Shown: positions 17,101 to 24,263 of the stretch, piece after piece
Layout of the letters: every line of letters begins with the position of its first letter
How positions within the stretch are numbered: the stretch's first letter is position 1
From: an uncultured Clostridia bacterium
GTDB lineage: Bacteria; Bacillota; Clostridia; Oscillospirales; Acutalibacteraceae
Assembly: GCA_904397895.1 (NCBI GenBank)
Contig: CAJFOZ010000033.1
Location: 1 to 41,731 of the forward strand
Direction of reading: 5' to 3'
Length of the DNA stretch: 41,731 nucleotides
Notes under the pieces: model-generated
Told to the model about the DNA's origin: nothing
The model's database searches: none
What the model saw: only the letters and a program-made list of their open reading frames with translations
Position numbers and translations under genes: made by a program

Positions 17101-17371
17101 AGGCGGGGCAGAACACCTCGCCCAAGGTCCCGTCGGGACGCACATGCACCGTCACCGTAGGATGGTCTCCAATGCGGCAGTAAAGTTCTCCCAAACGGCC
17201 GGCGGTGGTATCCACCTGAACTGTGCCGCTGCGGAACAGCACCAATCCTTTAAAGTAGGCGGGACGGTGGATGGCGTGGCTCAGCACATATGCCTTGTCG
17301 ATGTGCAACGACGGAAATGCTGTGGAAGAGGAAGCTTTTGATGCATCAAATTGTGAAACCTGTTTGCTCAT
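14132..17371 (-). CDS. SWIM-domain SNF2-family helicase/ATPase
   Basis: A 1079-residue Swi2/Snf2 ATPase of the bacterial RapA-like group. The N-terminus carries a SWIM zinc finger (Cys88, Cys91, Cys100, His102 in CPACYGHVQNGWCEH). A long SNF2-associated region covers about 130-610. The motor follows: motif I DEMGLGKT near 655, motif II DEAQ near 745, LTGTPVEN, then the C-lobe with LLLELIQDG, LSLKAGGTGLNL and DRAHRIGQ. Such proteins move on double-stranded DNA and are thought to remodel protein-DNA complexes; the exact bacterial role is unsettled. GGAG upstream supports the ATG. It has its own promoter. No terminator is seen before the tRNA promoter, so some read-through is possible. No restriction or defence partner lies beside it. 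Confidence 0.93.
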   Translation of the reverse strand: MSKQVSQFDASKASSSTAFPSLHIDKAYVLSHAIHRPAYFKGLVLFRSGTVQVDTTAGRLGELYCRIGDHPTVTVHVRPDGTLGEVFCPACYGHVQNGWCEHGVAAVLALLPPEGEEHTAIREEDIGRMVSRYTSLVSETYPHLMGQSCHGVHLYPRLTVDQPGGGSARFFLELSIGKKRKYAVRSVKEFSSAFSSERVVAYGKELEFVHIPAAFVAEDRPLISFVRQAVEEWQSILQSILAGGGSPIGRRLLMTPVQMARLMPVLAGREVPVSLPGREEDRNLLVQDGAQGMDIRMRFSQPEGERLKMTLYPEGKREIYCRTPCILLWGDRLLHLPDEDAALLLPALDLLDLCGGQVAIPEEYQNRVLSTVLPALEQRGWTQVDDTIHRVHTDSMTPRIWLDRQGARVLCKLQFDYGVEDPSALPQRDLPREEYVIGVLEENGFRPLPEKDHYVLNGEENLLRLAREGVGQLQEVAEVYATSAFKSIRLRLPVKPRLTIKREGSNLLVGLENDHYTRAELWELLQAVEEKKPYHRLPDGSFAPMDNAAIQQLSQVADVLNVSQEDVLQNRIQVPAYLEAGLESLLKQNKDIDVQIDAKFTQDILSLSSYDSQPFTPPDWMTVQLWDYQISGVKWMKALERYGMGGILADEMGLGKTLQATTLIASGKGKGQTLIVCPTSLVYNWKSEVRRFAPELSVCVVSGNAEQRAPIIKGAKEDVIITSYDLLRRDISLYRNMHFHYCFIDEAQYIKNHQTQNAISVKQISAHIRYALTGTPVENTPGDLWSIFDFIMPGYLGPYDRFKRKLETPILGGDEDAAECLRRLTSPFILRRMKKDVLDQLPPKLETAMACGMTAEQRKLYAAYLAKARNQFETEMGDGGEKNRIRMLALLTRLRQLCAHPGLFVDHYRGGSGKLDLLLELIQDGMLEGHRILIFSQFAQMLHLISDTLQNMGISHFLLEGNTPSQERVAMVNSFNKGEASVFLLSLKAGGTGLNLTGADTVIHFDPWWNPAVENQATDRAHRIGQKKVVQVIRLYAEDSVEERILELQNRKRALIDQLISSGDGAGGLDLEDLRHLFS

Positions 17372-17403
17372 GGGGACACTCCAATTTTGACGTTTATCCC
17401 TTT

Positions 17404-17432
17404 ATTTTACACCGTTTTTGTCCTTTTGTTAA
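17404..17432 (-). promoter_or_regulatory. Promoter of the SNF2 gene
   Basis: The minus strand shows TTAACA (17432-17427), a 17-nt spacer and TAAAAT (17409-17404). Confidence 0.65.
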
Positions 17433-17470
17433 GAGATGACGCGCAACTGGAATGCATTTTTCCCTTTTGC

Positions 17471-17716
17471 CTAAAAGTATTGGCTTCCGTGTTTCTCTCC
17501 ATAGAGATAAATATAATCTTCATCGGAAAGTCCTAATATGTAATCGGTGCTGATGTGATAATACTGCGCCAGTGAAACAAGTACATCGATGGGCAAATGC
17601 CTCACCCCATTCTCCCAGTGGGAATAGGCGCGCTGGGAACAATGTAAAATATCGGCCAATTCCTCCTGACTGAGATGGTGCTGTTTTCGTAGCTCTTTCA
17701 AACGCTGTGTGTACAT
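17471..17716 (-). CDS. XRE-family helix-turn-helix regulator
   Basis: An 81-residue Cro/C1-type DNA-binding protein: RLKELRKQHHLSQEELADIL and CSQRAYSHWENGVRHLPIDV make the HTH, and LAQYYHISTDYILGLSDED is the usual family ending, followed by an acidic/aromatic tail. GGAGGG lies 10 nt before the ATG. It lies just upstream of the SNF2 gene on the same strand (about 100 nt), but the SNF2 gene has a promoter in that gap, so joint transcription is uncertain. The target is unknown. The intact ending here is a useful comparison for the frameshifted gene at 124-355. Confidence 0.88.
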   Translation of the reverse strand: MYTQRLKELRKQHHLSQEELADILHCSQRAYSHWENGVRHLPIDVLVSLAQYYHISTDYILGLSDEDYIYLYGEKHGSQYF

Positions 17717-17862
17717 AAAACGGACCCTCCTTTTCCCGGTTATATCGCAACCCTCATTTGGTTTCTCATAGCCGTTTTAAAAATCTCTCTCATGTATCGT
17801 GTATTTTTCATGGGATCGGAAATCCTATTTTTATCGATTGAAAATGGGAGGTTTTTACCCAA

Positions 17863-19320
17863 ATGTATAAATCTTATTGGATGAACGACGTTTCCCTTCC
17901 CCAGTATCCGCCGCTGTGTGGCGACCATCAAGTGGATGTGGCAGTGATTGGAGGAGGTCTGGCAGGCATCTTGTGCGCCCGCAAACTCCAGGAAGGCGGC
18001 GCCAAAGTAGCCCTTTTGGAGGCCGACCGCATCGGCAGCGGTACCACCGGACATACCACCGCTAAAATTACCAGCCAACACCGTTTAACCTACGACCGTC
18101 TAATCAGCGGTATGGGCGCTTATAAGGCTAAGCTCTATTACCAGGCAAACCAATCGGCGGTAAGACAATATGAAAAATTGGTGGAGGAACATCAGATCGA
18201 TTGCGATTTCCAAAAGGTATCCGCCGCCTGCTATGCCCGAAGTGAAGAGGACATGCAGCTTCTTAAGCGGGAGGAAGAGGCGGCAAAACAGTTGGAGATC
18301 CCCTATCGTATGGTGGATACCCCCGACCTCCCCTTTGATACATTAGGGGCGTTGGAGTTTCCCCATCAAGCCCAGTTCCATCCCCTGAAATTTTTAAACT
18401 GGGCGGTACAGGATCTCACCATCTACGAACATTCCCGTGCTTTGTCCATTGAGGACGATACGGTTTTCACCGGGGACGGCAGCCTCAAAGCAGAACACAT
18501 TGTGGTATGTACCCATTATCCCTTTCTCAATACGCCGGGGTATTACTTTTTGCGCATGTATCAAAAGCGGTCCTATGTAGTGGCCTTGACGGATGCCCAG
18601 CCAGTAGAACGCATGTATATTGACGTAAGTCCCAAGGGGTATTCCTTCCGCCAACAGGGCAACCTGGTGCTGGTGGGCGGCGAAGGGCACAAGTGCGGCC
18701 GGGATCCAAAGGGACATCGGTACGAGGCCCTCAAGCAGGCTGCATCTTCCTTCTATCCGGGTGCCCAAGTGGTATCGCAGTGGTCGGCTCAGGACTGCAT
18801 GACGTTGGACAACATCCCCTATATCGGACGTTATTCCACCAAACGGGACAATCTTTATGTGGCCACGGGCTTTGGCAAATGGGGGATGAGTAGCAGTATG
18901 CTCTCTTCCTTATTGATCCGTGATATGATCGAAGGGCGCGCAAACCCTTGGGAGGAAGTCTTTACGCCCCGTCGTTTCCAGCTGGGGCTGTCGGCCAGTA
19001 CCTTGCTCTCCTCCACCGGCGATATCCTCAAAGGGCTCACGGTGGATAAAATGGCTCCCCCTGAACGAAAAAACCATCCTCATCCCGGACAAGGCGCCAC
19101 CGTCTCCCACGGCATGATGGGCAAAGCCGGCGAATTTAAGGATCAAGAAGGCCATATCCACGCCGTCAAGCCTACCTGCGCCCATATGGGATGCGAGCTC
19201 AGTTGGAACGCCGACGAGCAAACCTGGGACTGCCCTTGCCATGGCTCCCGTTTTACGGCCGACGGCGTGGTTTTGGATGGTCCTGCTCAAGCCAATCTCC
19301 ATCCCCCTGCTCAGATGTAG
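17863..19320 (+). CDS. FAD-dependent oxidoreductase with C-terminal Rieske domain
   Basis: A 485-residue fusion like Bacillus YhfW. Residues 20-370 form a DAO-type FAD oxidase domain, with dinucleotide motif VAVIGGGLAGILCARKL (about 26-42) and GTTGHTTAKIT following. Near the C-terminus CAHMGCELSWN and WDCPCHGSRF give the Cys-His / Cys-His ligands of a Rieske 2Fe-2S cluster. No signal peptide or membrane helix is seen. The combination suggests electron passage from an amine or sugar-acid type substrate through FAD to the cluster, but the substrate is unknown. GGGAGG lies 11 nt before the ATG. The terminator stem overlaps the last codons. Confidence 0.92.
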   Translation: MYKSYWMNDVSLPQYPPLCGDHQVDVAVIGGGLAGILCARKLQEGGAKVALLEADRIGSGTTGHTTAKITSQHRLTYDRLISGMGAYKAKLYYQANQSAVRQYEKLVEEHQIDCDFQKVSAACYARSEEDMQLLKREEEAAKQLEIPYRMVDTPDLPFDTLGALEFPHQAQFHPLKFLNWAVQDLTIYEHSRALSIEDDTVFTGDGSLKAEHIVVCTHYPFLNTPGYYFLRMYQKRSYVVALTDAQPVERMYIDVSPKGYSFRQQGNLVLVGGEGHKCGRDPKGHRYEALKQAASSFYPGAQVVSQWSAQDCMTLDNIPYIGRYSTKRDNLYVATGFGKWGMSSSMLSSLLIRDMIEGRANPWEEVFTPRRFQLGLSASTLLSSTGDILKGLTVDKMAPPERKNHPHPGQGATVSHGMMGKAGEFKDQEGHIHAVKPTCAHMGCELSWNADEQTWDCPCHGSRFTADGVVLDGPAQANLHPPAQM

Positions 19321-19335
19321 GGGGATGGCCTTTTC
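19299..19335 (+). terminator. Terminator overlapping the oxidoreductase stop codon
   Basis: A 10-bp stem CCATCCCCCT / AGGGGGATGG, followed by CCTTTTC. The TAG stop (19318-19320) lies inside the hairpin. Confidence 0.7.
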
Positions 19336-19785
19336 ATACAATGGATGGAACGTTATGTGAATTTTATTCACATAACCAATGCAAAAAAAGGTTGTCCACC
19401 TCCAAAATTCGACAACCTGATATTCATATCATACTATAAAGTTGTTCTATTGGCAAGTCGATTGATACAATATTTTCATATTTTTCTTTCTATGAATAGA
19501 AAAACTAGATATAAAATATATAATCTATCCAAATTCTCTTTTGATAAGCACAGTAGATGCACATTAAACAGCAATAAAAAAACAGCATGCATCCATTGCA
19601 GTATCCATAGACTGCTAAAAACCGACTTTAAAACCGCTGTTTTTTATCTGAGAAAATCCCCCCTTTTTTTCTAGGGCAATCCGTGCTATCATGTGCTTGT
19701 CCGATTAGGCTGTATTGTAATAAACGTCGGTCGGTACAGATCAGCATCACAAATGGCCTTCCAAAAGGCGAGAGGAGAATCAACC
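19336..19785 (+). other. Gene-free AT-rich stretch upstream of hflX; possible small RNA
   Basis: About 450 nt with no credible protein. Three structures stand out. First, an 8-bp inverted repeat AGGTTGTC / GACAACCT at 19389-19418. Second, a promoter-like TCGACA (19409-19414), 17-nt spacer, TACTAT (19432-19437), whose spacer holds the palindrome TGATAT-TC-ATATCA (19418-19431). Third, a terminator-like hairpin with 10-bp perfect arms AAAAAACAGC (19577-19586) and GCTGTTTTTT (19636-19645) enclosing a GCAGT/ACTGC stem. Together they would make a transcript of about 200 nt, which is an inference. The region is clearly more AT-rich than its neighbours. Confidence 0.35.
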
Positions 19786-21048
19786 ATGCAACAAGAGGAA
19801 AGTAAGGCCACCCCTCCCCGCGCTATTTTGGTCTCAGTGGACTGCGGGGAATCGGTATACGACGCGGAAGCCTCCCTAGAGGAACTGCAAGAACTGCTTC
19901 AAACAGCTGGCTATGAACCGGGCCCCAGCGTCATGCAGCGGAGGGAGTCCCCCGATAAAGCCACCTGTATCGGAACCGGACGGCTGGAGGAGATCCGTCA
20001 GCTGTGTCTCACCCAGGAGGCCGAAGTCGTGGTATTCGACCGGGAATTGACGCCCACCCAACTCCGCAATCTGGAAAGGGAACTAAAGGTACGAGTTATA
20101 GACCGCACCATGTTGATTTTGGAGATTTTCGCCAGCCGTGCCCAGTCCAGTGAAGGCAAGTTGCAAGTGGAACTGGCTCAGCTTCAGTATATGCTGCCCC
20201 GTCTGACCGGACAGGGCACTGCTCTATCCCGCATCGGCGGTGGGGCCGGCACCCATACCCGTGGATCTGGTGAAACCCAGTTGGAGACCGATCGCCGCCA
20301 CATCCGCAGGCGGATCGAATCCTTAAAGCAAAAGCTTAACGAATCCAATAAGCGGCGGCAGAATATGCGGCATCGCCGAAAGAAAAACAACATCCCTACG
20401 GTTGCATTGGTGGGATACACCAACGCAGGAAAGTCCACTTTGATGAACGCGTTGACCCAAGCCGGCGTACTAGCGGAAGATAAATTGTTTGCCACATTGG
20501 ATCCTACGGCACGTTCTCTCCGCCTGCCCAGCGGACGCCACGTAGTGCTCATCGATACCGTCGGCCTGGTCCGCAACCTTCCCCATCACCTGGTGGAGGC
20601 CTTTCATTCCACCCTGGAGGAAGCCGCTGAGGCCGACCTCATCCTGAATTTATGCGACGCCTCTAGTCCGGAAGCATCCATGCATCTACAGGTCACCAAG
20701 GATCTTTTGGAATCCCTCAACTGTGGGGAAACCCCTATCTTGCCTGTATTTAACAAGTGCGATCTTTTAACCGATCCCAGCCATCTCCCCCACGTCGGGA
20801 AATTTGTATGCGTTTCAGCCCGGTTTGGCTCCGGCATGGATCAGCTTCTGAAGGCGATTGACCAGTCCCTCCCCCAAATCCATCGCCGCATGAAGCTGCT
20901 CATTCCCTTTGAAAAGGCTGGGCTTGCCGCCCGCATCCGTCGCAACGGATCCATCCTAGAGGAACAGTATCTGCCGGAGGGGCTGCTGGTACGGGCTATG
21001 GTGGATCAGCAACTGCTACAGGACGTCCGTCCTTTTGTGGTGGACTGA
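19786..21048 (+). CDS. hflX: Ribosome-associated GTPase HflX
   Basis: A 420-residue GTPase that binds the large ribosomal subunit and rescues or splits stalled ribosomes. The N-terminal HflX domain shows CIGTGRLEEI, VVFDRELTPTQLRNLE and the loop GGGAGTHTRGSGETQLETDR. A coiled linker follows, then the G domain: GYTNAGKST (about 209-217), DTVGLVRNLPHHLVEAFHSTLEE and FNKCDLL. The start at 19786 is chosen for GAGGAG 7 nt upstream and because it opens directly into the domain; a longer frame to 19693 has no such site. An ABC-type ATPase gene begins one base after the stop. Confidence 0.95.
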   Translation: MQQEESKATPPRAILVSVDCGESVYDAEASLEELQELLQTAGYEPGPSVMQRRESPDKATCIGTGRLEEIRQLCLTQEAEVVVFDRELTPTQLRNLERELKVRVIDRTMLILEIFASRAQSSEGKLQVELAQLQYMLPRLTGQGTALSRIGGGAGTHTRGSGETQLETDRRHIRRRIESLKQKLNESNKRRQNMRHRRKKNNIPTVALVGYTNAGKSTLMNALTQAGVLAEDKLFATLDPTARSLRLPSGRHVVLIDTVGLVRNLPHHLVEAFHSTLEEAAEADLILNLCDASSPEASMHLQVTKDLLESLNCGETPILPVFNKCDLLTDPSHLPHVGKFVCVSARFGSGMDQLLKAIDQSLPQIHRRMKLLIPFEKAGLAARIRRNGSILEEQYLPEGLLVRAMVDQQLLQDVRPFVVD

Positions 21049-21049
21049 T

Positions 21050-21802
21050 ATGGTATACGTCAAGCGCCTTGTGTTCAAGCGGGATCGGGTAACCCGGTGG
21101 GATCAATATCCCTATTGCCTCCCTGTGCTTCAGAATTTTGAAAGCCTTTGTTTCTCAAAGCCGGTCACCTTTCTCTGCGGCGAAAATGGGTCCGGGAAAT
21201 CCACATTGCTGGAAGCCATCGCCATCGGGTACGGTTTTAACCCGGAAGGGGGATCCCGTAATTTCAGCTTCTCCACGCAGGACAGCCATTCCCTTCTCTA
21301 TCGGAACATCACTTTGATCAAATCCCCCTATTCGCCTAAAGACGGCTATTTCCTGCGGGCCGAGAGTTTTTACAATGTCTCCACCGAAGTGGATCGTCTA
21401 GCTGCCTCTGATCCTGATCCTGCAACCCGGGAACGATTTTTGCAGCAGTATGGCGGCTCCCTTCACGAGCAATCCCATGGAGAGAGTTTTTTCTCCCTCA
21501 TTCTCCACCGGTTCCGGGGACAGGGGTTCTATCTGCTGGACGAGCCGGAATCGGCCTTATCCCCCTCCCGTCAGCTGGCCCTGTTGGCACGATTGGGGCA
21601 GTTGGTCCAGAATGGTTCCCAGTTCATCATAGCCACCCATTCCCCCATCCTCATGGGGTATCCAGACGCCGATATCTATCTCATTCAAGACAGCCGTCTG
21701 GTCCGCACCCCCTATGAGCGGACGGAGCATTACATCATCACCAAGCAGTTCTTAGGGAACCGTCAACGGATGCTTTCTGAATTATTTGGAGAGGATGATT
21801 AA
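21050..21802 (+). CDS. ABC-type ATPase (AAA_21/RecF-like)
   Basis: A 250-residue soluble ATPase of the kind that stands alone without a permease. The Walker A motif is GENGSGKST (44-52), the signature-like segment SHGESFF is near 140, Walker B is YLLDEPESALSP near 160, and the switch His is in ATHSPIL near 200. The start at 21050 lies 1 nt after the hflX stop, with only a GTGGTGGA-like site, so translation likely depends on hflX. The family includes predicted ATPases of unknown function; there is no adjacent nuclease or transporter partner. A link to HflX is suggested by position only. Confidence 0.85.
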   Translation: MVYVKRLVFKRDRVTRWDQYPYCLPVLQNFESLCFSKPVTFLCGENGSGKSTLLEAIAIGYGFNPEGGSRNFSFSTQDSHSLLYRNITLIKSPYSPKDGYFLRAESFYNVSTEVDRLAASDPDPATRERFLQQYGGSLHEQSHGESFFSLILHRFRGQGFYLLDEPESALSPSRQLALLARLGQLVQNGSQFIIATHSPILMGYPDADIYLIQDSRLVRTPYERTEHYIITKQFLGNRQRMLSELFGEDD

Positions 21803-21840
21803 AACAACCCATAGAGGCAGAATCATCCCATTCATCATAA

Positions 21841-21877
21841 AAACCGGCCTGCTTCGATTATGCAGGCCGGTTTTTTG
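21841..21877. terminator. Bidirectional terminator
   Basis: A perfect 10-bp stem ACCGGCCTGC / GCAGGCCGGT, followed by TTTTTTG on the plus strand. It separates hflX-ATPase (+) from nif3 (-). Confidence 0.9.
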
Positions 21878-22972
21878 TTATTTTACCCATTGGGATGGAT
21901 CGGTTATCAATTGGGATGCTTTGAATTCCACCTGGGGAAACTGTTTTTTTAATTTGTCCGTCAGGCATGGAACCACTACATTTTCCGTGAAAAAATGTCC
22001 GGCATCGATAAAGGTAATGCCGGCTTCAGCCGCCTGGAGCAATACATGATGTTTGCATTCCCCTGTGACAAAGGCGTCGGCCCCCGACCGGATGGCGTCC
22101 TGAAGGCTGCTGTCTCCTCCGCCGCCCAGCACCGCTACCTTAGAGACGTCCCGATTGCCCGGCACAAAACGCAAACCAGGTGCTTTGAGCTGTTCCTTCA
22201 CATAATAGGCAAAGCGCTGAGGGGAAAGATCGTCAAACGTCAGTTTTCCCACCAGGCCAAAGGAGGTGTTGCGGCGCACAGAACTGGTTTCTACAATATC
22301 GTAAGCCGGCTGTTCATAGGGATGGTTGACCAGCATGGCAGCTCGTACAGCCTTGAGTTTTTCCGGCGGTACCAGCATTTCCAATCGATCCTCCTGTGCG
22401 GCGGCTTCTTTTCCCTCTTCTCCGATGAAAGGATGGGAACCTTCCTCACAGATAAAACGTCCCTCACCGGTGGTGGTAAAGGCGCATCCAGAATAGTTTC
22501 CCAACGTCCCGGCCCCAGCCTGGGCCATAGCGCGATACACTTTCTGGGTGTGATCGCTGGGACAAAACACCGTCATCTTATAAAAGTTGCGGCTGGTATC
22601 CCAATTGAGAGGTTGCAGATCCACAAGCCCCAACCGGGAAGCCAAGCAATCGTTGACTCCTCCGGGAGCCGTATCTAAATTGGTGTGGCAAGCCACCGAC
22701 GCAATACCCGCTTTGGCCAACTGATAGGGAATCGATTCCCTATCCAGCCGCTTGACGGCGTGAAACAGCACAGGATGATGGCTGACAATCATCTGGGCGC
22801 CCATATCCTGCGCCTCTTCGATGACCTCGGACGTTACATCCAGCGCCACCAGGACTTTGTCCACTTGATCATCATACGAGCCCACCTGAAGTCCGCTGTT
22901 GTCCCAATCGGCTTGGTAGTCAAAGGGGGCAATCTGATCCAAATAGCTGTAAATTTGTCCCACAGTAATCAT
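21878..22972 (-). CDS. Nif3-like dinuclear metal centre protein (YqfO type)
   Basis: A 364-residue NIF3-family protein; the family forms hexameric toroids with a two-metal site, but the cellular reaction is not well settled (often annotated GTP cyclohydrolase 1 type 2). Ligand motifs are seen: SHHPVLF (His65-His66), CHTNLD (about 95-100) and, near the C-terminus, DAGHFFTEN. The middle of about 120 residues (YKMTVFCPSDHTQKVYRAM onwards) is the PII-like insert of the long YqfO type. The start at 22972 is supported by AAGGAG; the longer frame to 23032 overlaps trmK. It is 34 nt downstream of trmK, the same pairing as yqfN-yqfO of Bacillus. Confidence 0.93.
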   Translation of the reverse strand: MITVGQIYSYLDQIAPFDYQADWDNSGLQVGSYDDQVDKVLVALDVTSEVIEEAQDMGAQMIVSHHPVLFHAVKRLDRESIPYQLAKAGIASVACHTNLDTAPGGVNDCLASRLGLVDLQPLNWDTSRNFYKMTVFCPSDHTQKVYRAMAQAGAGTLGNYSGCAFTTTGEGRFICEEGSHPFIGEEGKEAAAQEDRLEMLVPPEKLKAVRAAMLVNHPYEQPAYDIVETSSVRRNTSFGLVGKLTFDDLSPQRFAYYVKEQLKAPGLRFVPGNRDVSKVAVLGGGGDSSLQDAIRSGADAFVTGECKHHVLLQAAEAGITFIDAGHFFTENVVVPCLTDKLKKQFPQVEFKASQLITDPSQWVK

Positions 22973-23006
22973 AATGTAGTCTCCTTCTCTTATGGAAGTT
23001 TGGCAG

Positions 23007-23702
23007 CTAACGGGCCGCTGGAACACGTGCACTTAAAGCGTCAGCCGCTGCTTCCAGCTGCAAAGCTGCTGTCAAATATCCTTCTCCTTGTCCCTGAGCA
23101 CAGTTGCGCAGATGCCGGGCCTGGCGCCGTAAAAACGCAGGCGCATGCGGCGATTTGCTTTCGGTTAATCGTCCCGCCCAGAGCATCAAGGGGGTGGCAT
23201 GGGTAATACGCCCGGTAAAGAAAACCTGCATAACGGTATAAAGCCGGCGATTGTTCATAACAATCTCCTCTTCCTCCAACGCAAAGCCATGCTGGAATAA
23301 GTATTCCCGCAGGCATTCCGCACGGGACATGGGCTGCAAAATCAGGCGTTTTTCTTTATCCCGGATCCATGGCGCCGCTTCAAGGATTCCAGCGATGACC
23401 TCCCCTCCCATACCGGCAATGACAATGTCCTCCACCTCATGGGCCAATACCTCACTGAGTCCATCCGATAAACGAAGCTCTACCAAATCCCCCGCCCTGT
23501 ATTTTTCTACCGTCTCCTTGGCCCGAGCCAACGGCTGAGGACGGATATCCACCCCAATGGCGTGGGGACAGATCCCCCGCCTCGTTAACCATACAGGAAG
23601 ATATGCATGGTCGGTACCTACGTCCACCATACGGCTTCCTGGGCGGACAAAACTAGCGCATTGATTGAGGCGGCTGTCCAATAAAAAAGGGTGCTCTTTC
23701 AA
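23007..23702 (-). CDS. trmK: tRNA (adenine-22-N1)-methyltransferase
   Basis: It methylates A22 in the D loop of tRNAs using SAM. The 231-residue length fits TrmK. The SAM site is MVDVGTDHAYLPVWL (25-39), with IGVDIRPQPLARAKE next and IVIAGMGGEVIAGIL further on; LQPMSRAECLREYL and MNNRRLYTVM are family marks. The start is taken as the TTG at 23702 because GAGGAGG lies 7 nt upstream and the protein then begins KEHPFLLDSRL; the ATG at 23729 precedes that site. It forms an operon with the nif3 gene. Confidence 0.93.
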   Translation of the reverse strand: MKEHPFLLDSRLNQCASFVRPGSRMVDVGTDHAYLPVWLTRRGICPHAIGVDIRPQPLARAKETVEKYRAGDLVELRLSDGLSEVLAHEVEDIVIAGMGGEVIAGILEAAPWIRDKEKRLILQPMSRAECLREYLFQHGFALEEEEIVMNNRRLYTVMQVFFTGRITHATPLMLWAGRLTESKSPHAPAFLRRQARHLRNCAQGQGEGYLTAALQLEAAADALSARVPAAR

Positions 23703-23732
23703 CCGGATCCCTCCTCTCTGCCACGTCAAAAC

Positions 23733-23776
23733 TCAAAAGGGCCCAGGCGATCTCGACAAGCGCCCGGACCCTCTTT
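23733..23776 (-). terminator. Terminator of the DUF1858 gene
   Basis: An imperfect GC stem GGGTCCGGGCG / CGCCTGGGCCC, followed on the minus strand by TTTTGAGTTTTG. It sits between the DUF1858 gene and trmK. Confidence 0.7.
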
Positions 23777-23808
23777 GCTACTGGCATAAACAAAAGAAAA
23801 GCCTTATC

Positions 23809-24009
23809 TTATTTGCTGATATGGGCGTTGAGTTTCTCAAGCAGCTGATCGACGTCCACGCCGTGAACTTGGCAGGCTTCCTCCAGGGTTTCCCCTCGAG
23901 AAGCGGGACAACCTAAACAATGCATACCAATCTCCAGAAAATAAGGAGCGGTGGACTGATCCATATCAAGAATATCACCGATGATGGTATCTTTGGTAAT
24001 CTGAGCCAT
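23809..24009 (-). CDS. DUF1858 domain protein
   Basis: A 66-residue protein that is all DUF1858: MAQITKDTIIGDILDMD, then the Cys pair in MHCLGCPASRGETLEEAC, then VDVDQLLEKLNAHI. The CxxC motif suggests a redox or metal role; the domain is common in anaerobes and is sometimes fused to or next to redox enzymes, but its function is not established. The ATG at 24009 is preferred over the GTG at 24018, since AAAGGA upstream serves it. It has its own promoter and terminator. Confidence 0.88.
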   Translation of the reverse strand: MAQITKDTIIGDILDMDQSTAPYFLEIGMHCLGCPASRGETLEEACQVHGVDVDQLLEKLNAHISK

Positions 24010-24042
24010 ACTGTACACATCCTTTGTTTAATTTAAGGCCAC

Positions 24043-24061
24043 GTCTTTTTACCAGACGTAG
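24043..24061 (-). other. Hairpin in the DUF1858 leader
   Basis: The inverted repeat ACGTCT / AGACGT with a 7-nt loop lies in the leader between promoter and start codon. No T tract follows, so it is not a terminator; it may affect stability or translation. Confidence 0.35.
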
Positions 24062-24110
24062 AAATGAGTCTCGTGGTCGGACAAAATACAGTCCCTACCT
24101 TCTGCTATTC

Positions 24111-24139
24111 ATTATAATCCCCCTTTTTCATCTTTGCAA
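24111..24139 (-). promoter_or_regulatory. Promoter of the DUF1858 gene
   Basis: The minus strand shows TTGCAA (24139-24134), a 17-nt spacer and TATAAT (24116-24111). The leader is about 95 nt. Confidence 0.75.
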
Positions 24140-24190
24140 TACCCCTTTTTTATCCTGCCCAAACAATTGGATGCTTTTTCCTTAAAACAC

Positions 24191-24228
24191 AAAAGCGTGT
24201 AGCCCTCTTTGGGACTACACGCTTTTTG
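24191..24228 (-). terminator. Terminator of the PL8 lyase gene
   Basis: An 8-bp stem GCGTGTAG / CTACACGC, with T-rich flanks on both strands. A second hairpin, CAAAAACC / GGTTTTTG, lies between it and the stop codon (24237-24258). Confidence 0.85.
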
Positions 24229-24263
24229 TTATGGTTCAAAAACCACTGGGGGTTTTTGAGCCG

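Noticed and set aside
19345-19674. 109-codon frame in the AT-rich gap before hflX
   Set aside because: No ribosome binding site, Lys/Phe/Ile-rich chance composition, and it crosses the terminator-like hairpin.
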